NCBI RefSeq assembly: GCF_900996245.1
Contig: NZ_CAAJGK010000051.1
Location: forward strand, 1 to 64,000
Reading direction: 5' to 3'
From: Paraburkholderia sp. BCC1886
GTDB taxonomy: Bacteria > Pseudomonadota > Gammaproteobacteria > Burkholderiales > Burkholderiaceae
Length of the DNA: 64,000 nt
Shown here: positions 26,026 to 34,133 of the stretch, piece after piece
Layout: the number at the start of each line of letters is the position of its first letter
Position numbering within the stretch: position 1 is the stretch's first letter
Made by a program: the position numbers and the translations under genes
Notes under the pieces: model-generated
Database searches by the model: none
What the model was told of the DNA's origin: nothing
Seen by the model: only the letters and a program-made list of their open reading frames with translations

Positions 26026-27111
26026 TTAATTCGCCGCCGCGTGCTTGTCGCACGCGTGCTCGCAGCCGCTTTGATCCAGCGGCATCTGCTGCGCCGATTC
26101 TGCGCGGATGCCCAGACGGTCGAGCAGTTTGCGATCGGCTTCCGCTTGCGGATTGCTGGTCGTCAGCAACTGGTCGCCGTAGAAAATCGAGTTCGCGCCG
26201 GCGAGGAAGCACAGCGCCTGCAGCGCCTCGTCCATCTGTTCGCGGCCTGCCGACAGCCGCACCATCGCGCGCGGCATCGTGATGCGCGCCACCGCGATCG
26301 TGCGCACGAACTCGAACGGGTCGATGGCTTCGGTGCCGGTCAGCGGCGTGCCTTCGACCTGCACCAGATTGTTGATCGGCACCGATTCCGGATACGGCTC
26401 CATGTTCGCGAGTTGCGTAATCAATCCGGCGCGTTCGCGGCGCGATTCGCCCAGTCCGACGATCCCGCCGCAGCACACGTTGATGCCCGCATCGCGCACC
26501 CGTTCGAGCGTGTCGAGACGGTCCTGATACGTGCGTGTCGAAATGATCTGGCCGTAGAACTCCGGCGATGTATCGAGGTTGTGGTTGTAGTAGTCGAGGC
26601 CCGCATCGCGCAGACCTTGCGCCTGGTGCGTCTCGAGCATGCCGAGCGTGACGCAGGTTTCCAGTCCCATCGCCTTCACGCCGCGGATCATGTCCTTGAT
26701 CGGTTCGAGGTGACGGTCTTTTGGATTGCGCCAAGCCGCGCCCATGCAGAAACGCGTCGCGCCGTTCTGCTTCGCGACGGCCGCGGCCGCCAGCACTTCG
26801 TCGACCGGCATCAGCTTGTCGGCCTGCAGCCCGGTGTCGTGATGCACCGACTGCGGACAGTACGCGCAGTCTTCCTCGCAGCCGCCGGTCTTGATCGACA
26901 GCAGCGTCGACAGTTGCACCGTGTTCGCATCGAAATGCTCGCGGTGAGTTTGCTGCGCGCGAAACAGCAGGTCGTTGAACGGCAGTTCGTACAGCGCGAC
27001 GATGTCGGCCACGCGCCAGCGCGCCAGTTGCTGGGCGCCTTGGGCTTGCGTAGCGGCGTGCGCAGCGTTGTTGTCAGTAGCCGCCGTCGGGGCGATGTTC
27101 AGTTGCGTCAT
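26026..27111 (-). CDS. bioB: Biotin synthase
   Basis: This 361-aa radical SAM enzyme inserts sulfur into dethiobiotin, the last step of biotin synthesis. The CxxxCxxC cluster motif is at C78, C82 and C85 (GGCEEDCAYC). YYNHNLDTSPEFY and the SAM-binding GGIVGLGES stretch are intact, and an Asn/Arg-containing block near INNLVQVEGTPL matches the auxiliary [2Fe-2S] region. I use the second ATG at 27111 (MTQLN), since TGAGGA lies about 9 bases upstream; the first ATG, five codons earlier, overlaps that ribosome site. It is the fourth gene of bioA-bioF-bioD-bioB, 32 bp after bioD. Confidence 0.96.
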   Translation of the reverse strand: MTQLNIAPTAATDNNAAHAATQAQGAQQLARWRVADIVALYELPFNDLLFRAQQTHREHFDANTVQLSTLLSIKTGGCEEDCAYCPQSVHHDTGLQADKLMPVDEVLAAAAVAKQNGATRFCMGAAWRNPKDRHLEPIKDMIRGVKAMGLETCVTLGMLETHQAQGLRDAGLDYYNHNLDTSPEFYGQIISTRTYQDRLDTLERVRDAGINVCCGGIVGLGESRRERAGLITQLANMEPYPESVPINNLVQVEGTPLTGTEAIDPFEFVRTIAVARITMPRAMVRLSAGREQMDEALQALCFLAGANSIFYGDQLLTTSNPQAEADRKLLDRLGIRAESAQQMPLDQSGCEHACDKHAAAN

Positions 27112-27143
27112 GTCGTCGATCCTCATGAATGGATGGATAAGGT

Positions 27144-27863
27144 TCAGCGCTGCGCGTGGCGCAGCGTTTGCAAAAGTCGGGGGATGTCGAGCCGGTCGGC
27201 CGCGCGTTCGGCCGAGATCGGATTCAGATGCGGCACGATGCCGAGCAGCGGCGCGTCGTACGCGCGCGCAAGATGCTCGCGAATCGAGGCGATGTTTTCG
27301 TCGGGAAACGTCATGTCCGGATCGACGCGATTCGCGACCCAGCCGGCCAGCGTCAACCCTCGCGCGGCGATCGCTTCCGCGCTCAGCAACGCGTGACTGA
27401 TGCAGCCGAGTCGCATGCCTACCACCAGCACCACCGGCAGATTCAGCGCGACGGCGAGATCGGCGGTGTCCTGCGTCGCGGTGAGCGGCACGCGAAAGCC
27501 GCCGACGCCTTCGACGACCACGATGTCCGCGCGTGTCACGGCCTCGGCATGACAGGCGACGATGCGCTCGAGATCGAGCACGACGTTTTCCAGCGCGGCC
27601 GCGATGTGCGGTGCGGCCGGTTCTTTCAGCAGATAAGGCGTGCGCATGTCGGGCGGCAGCAACACGCTGGACGCCGCATCGAGTTGATCGGCGTCTTCGT
27701 TGTGCAGGACGCCGTCGAGTTCGAAGGCGCCGGCCGCGATCGGCTTCATCGCGGCGGCTTGCAGGCCTTCGCGGACGAAGCCGCGCAACAGCGCGGAAGA
27801 GACCAGCGTCTTGCCGATTTCGGTATCGGTCCCGGTGACGAAGAGAGACAGCGCGGTACTCAT
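27144..27863 (-). CDS. bioD: Dethiobiotin synthetase
   Basis: This 239-aa ATP-dependent carboxylase forms dethiobiotin from 7,8-diaminononanoate and CO2. The P-loop GTDTEIGKT sits at residues 11-19, followed by the substrate Lys in AAMKPIAAG, and VVEGVGGFRVPL carries the conserved Glu-Gly-Gly motif. The ATG at 27863 overlaps the bioF stop by four bases (ATGA), a sign of coupled translation. Confidence 0.96.
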   Translation of the reverse strand: MSTALSLFVTGTDTEIGKTLVSSALLRGFVREGLQAAAMKPIAAGAFELDGVLHNEDADQLDAASSVLLPPDMRTPYLLKEPAAPHIAAALENVVLDLERIVACHAEAVTRADIVVVEGVGGFRVPLTATQDTADLAVALNLPVVLVVGMRLGCISHALLSAEAIAARGLTLAGWVANRVDPDMTFPDENIASIREHLARAYDAPLLGIVPHLNPISAERAADRLDIPRLLQTLRHAQR

Positions 27864-29044
27864 CGGAGCTTGCCTCCTACCTGTTGCAGACCCGTTTCGA
27901 GCCGATCCAGATCGGCCTGCGAATGCGCGGCCGATAGCGAAATTCGCAACCGCGAGGTGCCCACCGGTACGGTCGGCGGACGGATGGCCGGCACCCACAA
28001 ACCGGCCTGCTCGAGCGTGGCCGCGATGTTCAGCGTCGCGTCGTTCGCGCCGATCACGAGCGGCTGCACGGCGGTGTGCGAATCGACCGGCAGCCAGGGC
28101 GTGGCCTTCAGCATCGCGCGCGTGCGTTCGATCAACTGCTGCAGATGCGCGCGGCGCGCGTCACCCTCGTCGCCGCCGATGATGCGCAGGCTCGCCGACA
28201 CCGCATGCGCGGCCGCCGGCACCGATGCCGTGGTGAAGATGTACGGCCGCGCGCGCTGCACGAGCCATTCGATCACCGTTTCGTGCGCCGCCACGAAAGC
28301 GCCCGAGACGCCCGCGGCTTTGCCGAGCGTGCCGATCGAGATCAGATTCGGCGAACGCAACGCGGCTTGCGCGATGGCGCCGCGTCCTTGCGGGCCGAGC
28401 ACGCCGAAGCCGTGCGCATCGTCGACGATCAGCCAGGCGCCGTGACGTTCGGCCAGTTCCAGCAGACGCGGCAACGGCGCGACATCGCCGTCCATGCTGA
28501 ACACCGTGTCGGAGACGATCATCTTGACGCTGGCATCCGACGCGTCGAGCATCGCGCTCAAGGCGTCCGTATCGCAGTGCGGGTAGACCTGCACGTCGGC
28601 ACGCGACAGACGCGCGCCGTCGATCAGCGATGCGTGGTTCAGCGCATCGGAGAACAGCGTCGTGCCGCGGCCCGCGAGCGCGGTGAGCGTCGCGAGGTTG
28701 GCCATATAGCCGGTGCTGAAATAGAGCGCACGCGGCGCGTCGACAAAACCGCCGACGAAGCCGGCGAGGTCGTCTTCGAGTTGCGCGTGTGCGCGCGAGT
28801 GACCGCCGAGCAGATGCGAGCCGCCGCTGCCCGCGCCGTAGCGCCGTGCGCCTTCGGCGATGGCCGCGATCAGTTGCGGATGCGCGGCGAGGCCGAGATA
28901 GTCGTTGCTGGCGAAGCCGATGATCTCGCGGCCGTCCACGGTCATGTGCGCGGCGCAGGGTGTGTCGGCGGTGCGGCGACGCCGGCGCAGACCGCGCTCG
29001 TCGATTTCCTGCAGGCCTTGCGCGAGTGTGTCGAGAAGTTGCAT
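27860..29044 (-). CDS. bioF: 8-amino-7-oxononanoate synthase
   Basis: This 394-aa PLP enzyme condenses pimeloyl thioester with alanine. GSGGSHLLGGHSRAH at about residues 72-86 is the conserved substrate loop. DDAHGFGVLG at 208-217 holds the PLP Asp and His, and the Schiff-base Lys is K242 in GTLGKAAGVSG. The start overlaps the bioA stop in TGATG, and the stop overlaps bioD. The ATG at 29044 was chosen for this coupling and the standard family length. Confidence 0.96.
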   Translation of the reverse strand: MQLLDTLAQGLQEIDERGLRRRRRTADTPCAAHMTVDGREIIGFASNDYLGLAAHPQLIAAIAEGARRYGAGSGGSHLLGGHSRAHAQLEDDLAGFVGGFVDAPRALYFSTGYMANLATLTALAGRGTTLFSDALNHASLIDGARLSRADVQVYPHCDTDALSAMLDASDASVKMIVSDTVFSMDGDVAPLPRLLELAERHGAWLIVDDAHGFGVLGPQGRGAIAQAALRSPNLISIGTLGKAAGVSGAFVAAHETVIEWLVQRARPYIFTTASVPAAAHAVSASLRIIGGDEGDARRAHLQQLIERTRAMLKATPWLPVDSHTAVQPLVIGANDATLNIAATLEQAGLWVPAIRPPTVPVGTSRLRISLSAAHSQADLDRLETGLQQVGGKLR

Positions 29045-30393
29045 CAGCGGGCCTCCCCTAGCGTCACCTCGAAGGTCTCGCGCGTGCGTGTGGCGAGCAG
29101 CGCGATTTCCGCGTCGTCGAGAATGTACGGCGGCATCAGATACACGGTCGTGCCGATGGGCCGCAGCAGCAGTTCGCGTTGCAAGCCGTGCTCGAAGAAG
29201 CGGCGTGAGAAGGTCCGCGCCATGTGCGGATCGTCGATGAGCGCGTCGAACGCGAAGATGGTGCCGCACTGACGCAGGTTGCGAACGTGCGGATGATCGG
29301 CAAGAGGCGTGAGCGCTGCTTTCAGTTTTGCCGATTTCTGTGCGTTGACAGCCAGCACGTTATCGCTCTCGAACAGGTCGAGCGTGGCGAGTGCGGCACG
29401 ACAGGCCAGCGGATTGCCGGTGTACGAATGCGAGTGCAGGAAGCCGCGCGTGGTGTCGTCGTGATAGAAGGCTGCGAAGATTTCGTCGCGCGACAGCACG
29501 ATGGAGAGAGGCAGATAGCCGCCGCTGATGCCTTTCGACAGGCACAGGAAATCCGGCCAGATGCCGGCTTGTTCGCAGGCGAAGAAAGTGCCGGTGCGGC
29601 CGCAGCCGACGGCGATTTCATCGGCGATCAGGTGGATGCCGTACTGATCGCAGAGCGCGCGCAGTCCCGCGATATACGACGGATCGTGCATGGCCATGCC
29701 GGCGGCGCACTGCACGAGCGGTTCGACGATGAGTGCGGCGATGCGGCCGGCGCGCGCTTCGAACAGCGAGCGAACGTGATCGAGCGCACGGCGCGCGACA
29801 TCCGCGGAGGTTTCGTTCGCGCCGGCTTGCCGCGCGTCGGGTGAAGCGACGACGTGGGCATGGCGAATGAGCGGATCGTAGGCGTCCTTGAACAGGGCGA
29901 CGTCGGTGACGCCGAGTGCGCCGATGGTTTCGCCGTGATAGCTGTTGGCGACGCAGACGAATTCCTGCTTGTCGGCGAAACCTTGATTACGCCAGAAGTG
30001 GAAGCTCATTTTCAGCGCGATTTCGACGGCGGATGCGCCGTCGGACGCGAAGAATGCGTGGCCTAGCGTATTGCTGGTCAGGGTACTGAGACGCTCGGCG
30101 AGTTCGACGGCGGGCTCGTGTGTGCAGCCGGCGAGCATGGCGTGTTCGAGGGTATCGAGCTGGTCTTTCAGCGCCGCGTTGATGCGGGGGTTCGCGTGTC
30201 CGAACAGGTTGACCCACCAGGAGCTGATGGCATCGAGATAGCGGTGATTGGCCCGGTCGTAGAGCCAGGCGCCCTGGCCGCGGGAAACGGGGACGAGCGG
30301 GAGTTGCTCGTGGTGTTTCATTTGCGTGCAGGGGTGCCAGACGGCGCGAAGGCTGCGGGCGATCCAGTCGTCGGGTGAGGCGGGGTGTTCCAA
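29044..30393 (-). CDS. bioA: Adenosylmethionine-8-amino-7-oxononanoate aminotransferase
   Basis: This 449-aa class-III aminotransferase makes 7,8-diaminononanoate using SAM as amino donor. WHPCTQM near the N-terminus and SSWWVNLFGHA at 57-67 are BioA-specific. FFASDGASAVEIA is the PLP phosphate-binding stretch, D258 in IADEIAVG binds the pyridine nitrogen, and K287 in LSKGISGGY is the Schiff-base Lys. It is the first gene of bioAFDB. No BirA-type operator could be recognised upstream, where a G-rich tract and the repeat element begin. bioC and bioH are not in this window. Confidence 0.96.
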   Translation of the reverse strand: MEHPASPDDWIARSLRAVWHPCTQMKHHEQLPLVPVSRGQGAWLYDRANHRYLDAISSWWVNLFGHANPRINAALKDQLDTLEHAMLAGCTHEPAVELAERLSTLTSNTLGHAFFASDGASAVEIALKMSFHFWRNQGFADKQEFVCVANSYHGETIGALGVTDVALFKDAYDPLIRHAHVVASPDARQAGANETSADVARRALDHVRSLFEARAGRIAALIVEPLVQCAAGMAMHDPSYIAGLRALCDQYGIHLIADEIAVGCGRTGTFFACEQAGIWPDFLCLSKGISGGYLPLSIVLSRDEIFAAFYHDDTTRGFLHSHSYTGNPLACRAALATLDLFESDNVLAVNAQKSAKLKAALTPLADHPHVRNLRQCGTIFAFDALIDDPHMARTFSRRFFEHGLQRELLLRPIGTTVYLMPPYILDDAEIALLATRTRETFEVTLGEAR

Positions 30394-30646
30394 AACGGTG
30401 CTCCAGAGGCTCTGATTTTTCGCCGCTGCGGGCGGGCGATGAGGGTTCTGGGGTCGAGGTTAGCTTTTTATTTTGTGATGTGCACGGGGGTGGGAGGTTT
30501 GGTTTTTGCCTTCGGCGGTGGGGTTCGGCGAGGTTTTTGGCAGGTTGGCGGGGTTTTTTGATTTACGGCGGAGATCGGGGGTTTTGGCGACGGCAAAGTA
30601 AACCGCCTGGGTCGGCGGGGGGGTGGTGTTGGGGTGGGGTTTTTTG
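30394..30646. other. G/T-skewed region upstream of bioA
   Basis: The plus strand here is strikingly G- and T-rich with almost no C over about 200 bp. It carries a G-quadruplex-capable stretch at 30609-30648. The bioA promoter should lie within it. No gene is credible. Confidence 0.6.
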
Positions 30647-30701
30647 GGCCTTTCCTTGATTTGCTCTCGGTCTATTAGCGTTCCCCCTGTGCGGGGGGGC
30701 A

Positions 30702-30735
30702 CCTACTTTTCTTTGCCGCCGCAAAGAAAAGTAGG
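30702..30735. repeat. Left terminal hairpin of repeat copy B
   Basis: A perfect 15-bp stem CCTACTTTTCTTTGC with its complement encloses a 4-nt loop CGCC. The right-end hairpin has the same stem in inverted orientation. Confidence 0.9.
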
Positions 30736-31072
30736 CAAAAGAAAGCGGCTCACACCGCTAATTCTTAAGCGGGAACCGCAGCATTTCTTTGGTAGTGGTG
30801 CATCTGGAATCCGGTCCCCCGCGCATTACGCGCCCGTGACAAAGCACTCATCAGCTCCCACTCCGCACTACGTGCGTCGCGGATGGGAACACCACGGAAA
30901 GCGAAAAACCGAGGGGGTAGAACGACCCGGGGGCGCGCGAAGCGCCGCCGGAAGAATGACTGCTGTGTCACGAACGTGGAATGTGCGTGAGCACGGATTC
31001 CAGATGCACCACTACCAGAAAACCCGCGCGGGGCCCGCTTAATGGTTAGCGGTTTGAGCCCGCTTTCTTTTG

Positions 31073-31106
31073 CCTACTTTTCTTTGCGGCGGCAAAGAAA
31101 AGTAGG
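31073..31106. repeat. Right terminal hairpin of repeat copy B
   Basis: The same 15-bp stem as the left hairpin, with loop GGCG. On the minus strand it is the first structure downstream of cca, so it may stop or stabilise the cca transcript. Confidence 0.9.
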
Positions 31107-31135
31107 TGCCCCCCCGCACAGGGGGAACGCTAATA

Positions 31136-31175
31136 GACCACTAAGTCAGCAAGAAGACCACCAAGTCAGCAAGGA
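31136..31175. repeat. 20-bp tandem duplication at element/cca junction
   Basis: Two adjacent 20-bp units, both starting GACCAC and ending GTCAGCAAG plus two bases, differ at only two positions. The second unit contains the cca stop codon (31166-31168). It could record an insertion or slippage event at the element end. Confidence 0.8.
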
Positions 31176-32410
31176 AACGCCAAAACCCGAGCAACAGCCC
31201 GAACCCGCTCCTGAAAAACCGCCTCCTTAATCCCCGAAGGGTCACGAACCGCGGCCGTAGCCGCAACACCCCCAGCATCGACCCCCCGCGCAGCAACCAA
31301 ACAAACCCTCAGCCTCCCAGCCTGCGGATACTCCCGCAACTCAAACCCCAATCTCCCCCGAGCATCCGCCTCACAAGCCTGCAAAGCCTCGGCAAACCGC
31401 CCAGGTTTCCGAATCGCATCACACCGCTCGAGCAACCGCACAAGCGCGGCAGCGCCCATCTCCATCACCCGATGAATATTCCCATGCTCCCGCGCAACCA
31501 GCACCGCCAGATCCCGACAATCGTTCGGCACCCGCAAGCGCTCGCAAAACGGCTTCAACAGATCGACCGACCGGCCCTCGTGCCCAATATGCCGCGGCAG
31601 CACATCCTCCGGTGTCGTCGCCTTGCCCAGATCGTGCGTCAACGCGGCAAACCGCACCGGCAACGCATACCCCTGCTGCGCGGCGTGATCGACCACCATC
31701 ATCACATGCACCCCCGTATCCACCTCGGGGTGATAATCGGCCCGCTGCGGCACGCCGAACAACGCGTCGACCTCCGGCAAAATCCGCGCTAACGCGCCGC
31801 AATCCCGCAGCACGTCGAACATCCGCGACGGCTTCTTCTCCATCAAGCCGCGTGACACCTCCTGCCACACCCGCTCGGCCACCAGCGCATCCACCTCGCC
31901 GTCGGCCACCATCTTGCGCATCAAGGTCATCGTCTGCGGCGCAACCGTGAAATCGACAAAGCGCGCAGCAAATCGCGCAATCCGCAAAATTCGCACGGGG
32001 TCTTCCAGGAACGCGTCGCTGACATGCCGGAACAGACGCGCGCGCAAATCGCCCTGCCCGTCGAACGGATCGATCACCGGCCCGGTCAATTCGCCGTCCG
32101 GCCGCACCTCGCGAGCCATCGCATTGATGGTCAGGTCGCGCCGCGCCAGATCCTCTTCCAGCGTCACGTCCGGCGCATAGAAAAACTGGAAGCCGTGATA
32201 CCCCGCGGCGGTCTTGCGCTCGGTGCGCGCCAACGCATATTCCTCGTGCGTACGAGGATGCAGGAACACCGGAAAATCCTTGCCCACCGGTCGATATCCC
32301 TGCGCCACCATCTGCTCCGGCGTCGCGCCCACGACGACGTAATCGCGGTCCTGCACGGGCACACCCAGCAACTCATCGCGGATCGCGCCGCCCACCGCAT
32401 AGACGTTCAT
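31166..32410 (-). CDS. cca: Multifunctional CCA tRNA nucleotidyltransferase
   Basis: This 414-aa protein adds or repairs the 3'-CCA of tRNA. The class II nucleotidyltransferase core is at the N-terminus: VGGAIRDELLG at 6-16, then DRDYVVVG holding the metal Asp pair. RRDLTINAMA and DPVRILRIARFAARF form the nucleotide-recognition helices. An HD phosphohydrolase domain follows (VHVMMVVDHA, then LTHDLGK), the arrangement of the E. coli-type bifunctional enzyme. The start ATG at 32410 overlaps the GST stop (ATGA). The final residues fall inside the flank of the repeat element, which may have supplied the stop codon. Confidence 0.95.
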   Translation of the reverse strand: MNVYAVGGAIRDELLGVPVQDRDYVVVGATPEQMVAQGYRPVGKDFPVFLHPRTHEEYALARTERKTAAGYHGFQFFYAPDVTLEEDLARRDLTINAMAREVRPDGELTGPVIDPFDGQGDLRARLFRHVSDAFLEDPVRILRIARFAARFVDFTVAPQTMTLMRKMVADGEVDALVAERVWQEVSRGLMEKKPSRMFDVLRDCGALARILPEVDALFGVPQRADYHPEVDTGVHVMMVVDHAAQQGYALPVRFAALTHDLGKATTPEDVLPRHIGHEGRSVDLLKPFCERLRVPNDCRDLAVLVAREHGNIHRVMEMGAAALVRLLERCDAIRKPGRFAEALQACEADARGRLGFELREYPQAGRLRVCLVAARGVDAGGVAATAAVRDPSGIKEAVFQERVRAVARVLAFPC

Positions 32411-33060
32411 GAACACACATCCTGATCCGGCAACGCATGCGTTTCGCGGCGCGCGGCATCGATCCACGCGGCCACCGCCGGCAACTTCGTGAGGCGCTCG
32501 ACATAGCCTTGAGAAACGCTCGACAGCGCCGGCTCCCACGTGAGGAAACGCATCGCGACCGGTGCATACATCGCATCGGCAATCCCGAACTCGCCGAACA
32601 GAAAAGGCCCGCCGTAAGTCTGGAGACACCCGCGCCAGATCGCCTCGATACGCGCGATGTCGGCCAGCGCGCCGGGCGTCGCGTTCCGGCCAGGGAACGA
32701 CGCGCGAATGTTCATCCACATGGTCGAGCGCAATTCGCCGAAGCCCGAGTGCATCTCGGCGCTCACGCTGCGCGCATGCCGCCGCGCCGCCGGATCGCGT
32801 GGCCACAGCGCATGCTCAGGAAACCGCTCGGCCAGCGTCTCGGCAATCGCCAGCGAATCCCACGTCGCCGAACCGTCCTCGTCGATCAGACACGGCACCT
32901 TGCCGGGACTCGCCGGCGCCTGCGCCTGCAGCGCGGCCTTGAGGCCGGGCTCGCGCAGATGCAGCAACACTTCGACGAACGGAATGCCGAAATGCTCGAA
33001 TAACAACCATGGACGCATCGACCACGACGAGTAGTTCTTGTCACCGATAAGCAGCTTCAT
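32407..33060 (-). CDS. Glutathione S-transferase family protein
   Basis: This 217-aa protein has an N-terminal thioredoxin-like domain (MKLLIGDKNYSSWSMRPWL, with the SSWS stretch supplying the catalytic Ser or Tyr) and the cis-Pro motif GKVPCLI. An all-helical C-terminal domain with GEFGIADAMYAPV follows. The layout matches a common proteobacterial GST subgroup. The start at 33060 fits the conserved MKLLIGD. It is co-translated with cca through a four-base overlap, and nothing indicates its substrate. Confidence 0.9.
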   Translation of the reverse strand: MKLLIGDKNYSSWSMRPWLLFEHFGIPFVEVLLHLREPGLKAALQAQAPASPGKVPCLIDEDGSATWDSLAIAETLAERFPEHALWPRDPAARRHARSVSAEMHSGFGELRSTMWMNIRASFPGRNATPGALADIARIEAIWRGCLQTYGGPFLFGEFGIADAMYAPVAMRFLTWEPALSSVSQGYVERLTKLPAVAAWIDAARRETHALPDQDVCS

Positions 33061-33082
33061 ACTTCGTATCAAAAGAAATGTT

Positions 33083-34036
33083 CTAGCGACCCGCGCTGGC
33101 CCGGAAGGTGTCGAAGCGCGAGCGCGTGGACGTGCCGGTCAGATACAACGGAGCCACGGTTTCGATGGCGGTCGGCTCGATGCCGAGTTCGGGCGCAAGC
33201 GGTCCGCTCATCACGTTGTCGACTTTCATCGAGTCGAGATTGTCACGCGAAATGACCGGCTCGCCGGGCGCGAATTCGAAACTGAACGCTTGCAGGCGTC
33301 CGAATGCCTGAGGCAAACGGATAATGCGCGCCGATTTGCCGAGCACCGTGCCGCAATACGCGACGAGGTCTTCGAGCGTATACACGCTCGGGCCGCCGAG
33401 TTCGTAGATCTTGCCGTTGGCCGCATCGAGATCGAGCACGTTGACGATCGCCTTCGTCACGTCGCCCACGTACACCGGCTGGAATTTCGCGTCCGGCATG
33501 GCAAGCGGGATGGCCGGGAAGAAGCGCTGCAGCATCGCAAACTTGTTGAGGAACTCATCCTCGGGACCGAATACGACGGACGGGCGAAAGATCGTCCACG
33601 CGAGCCTGGCCGCCTCCACGGCCTTTTCGCCGTCGCCCTTCGAGCGCGAGTACATGCTGGGACCGTTCGAATCCGCGCCGAGCGCACTTACGTGAATCAG
33701 CCGCGGCACGCCTTTGCTTTCGCAGGCGGTTACGATCCGCGTCGGCAATTCGACGTGTGCCTTCATGAACTCGGGGCCATAGGGCTTGCCGCGTTTGCCG
33801 TGCAATGTCCCGATGAGATTGATGACCGCATCCGCGCCTTCGATGAAGTGCGCGAGTTGCACGGGATCGAACACATCGGTTTCGATCACGTCGATGGGCA
33901 GCAAGGTGAGATGGCGGGCGTTGTAACGCCGCCGGGTGGCGATGCGCACGGTCTTGCCCGCTTCGACGAGGGCGTTGACGAGATGGCTGCCGAGAAACCC
34001 GGACCCGCCGATAATCGCAATGGTTTGATGTCGCAT
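33083..34036 (-). CDS. NDUFA9-like atypical short-chain dehydrogenase/reductase
   Basis: This 317-aa protein has a Rossmann N-terminus IAIIGGSGFLGSHLVNAL at residues 6-23, matching the GGxGFxG pattern of the NAD(P)-binding, NDUFA9-related atypical SDRs. HVSALGAD and YSRSKGDGEKAV contain the YxxxK-like positions, and FRPSVVFGPEDEFLN is a second family mark. Bacterial members are often annotated as complex I NDUFA9 subunit family proteins, but they are not part of the bacterial complex, and substrates such as nucleotide sugars are possible. It lies 22 bp upstream of the GST gene. Confidence 0.87.
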   Translation of the reverse strand: MRHQTIAIIGGSGFLGSHLVNALVEAGKTVRIATRRRYNARHLTLLPIDVIETDVFDPVQLAHFIEGADAVINLIGTLHGKRGKPYGPEFMKAHVELPTRIVTACESKGVPRLIHVSALGADSNGPSMYSRSKGDGEKAVEAARLAWTIFRPSVVFGPEDEFLNKFAMLQRFFPAIPLAMPDAKFQPVYVGDVTKAIVNVLDLDAANGKIYELGGPSVYTLEDLVAYCGTVLGKSARIIRLPQAFGRLQAFSFEFAPGEPVISRDNLDSMKVDNVMSGPLAPELGIEPTAIETVAPLYLTGTSTRSRFDTFRASAGR

Positions 34037-34133
34037 TTTTCGACTCCCAGGTGGAAGCCGCGGCAAGGGCTGGCGTGGCGCGCCGCCTTGTCCGCATGAA
34101 GTCATGCATGACGCGGCGGCGACGGCACGGCGC

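Larger units (their letters stand above)
30647..31181. repeat. Large palindromic repeat element, copy B (complete)
   Basis: This complete copy of about 535 bp matches the element at the window start. The core is 30669-31144, bounded on the left by GGTCTATTAGCG and on the right by CGCTAATAGACC. Each end then has a run of C or G and a 34-bp hairpin (30702-30735 and 31073-31106). Inverted arms of more than 100 bp follow, around a unique centre. Outer flanks GGCCTTTCCTTG (30647-30658) and GCAAGGAAACGCC (31169-31181) are near-complementary, so the symmetric unit probably extends that far. The inner right arm is more diverged than in copy A. It lies between bioA and cca and overlaps the last codons of cca. 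No transposase is encoded. Confidence 0.88.

Noticed and set aside
24977..26734. A 585-codon minus-strand frame spanning sbp, its terminator and bioB
   Set aside because: It crosses two verified genes and a strong bidirectional terminator and has no recognisable domain.
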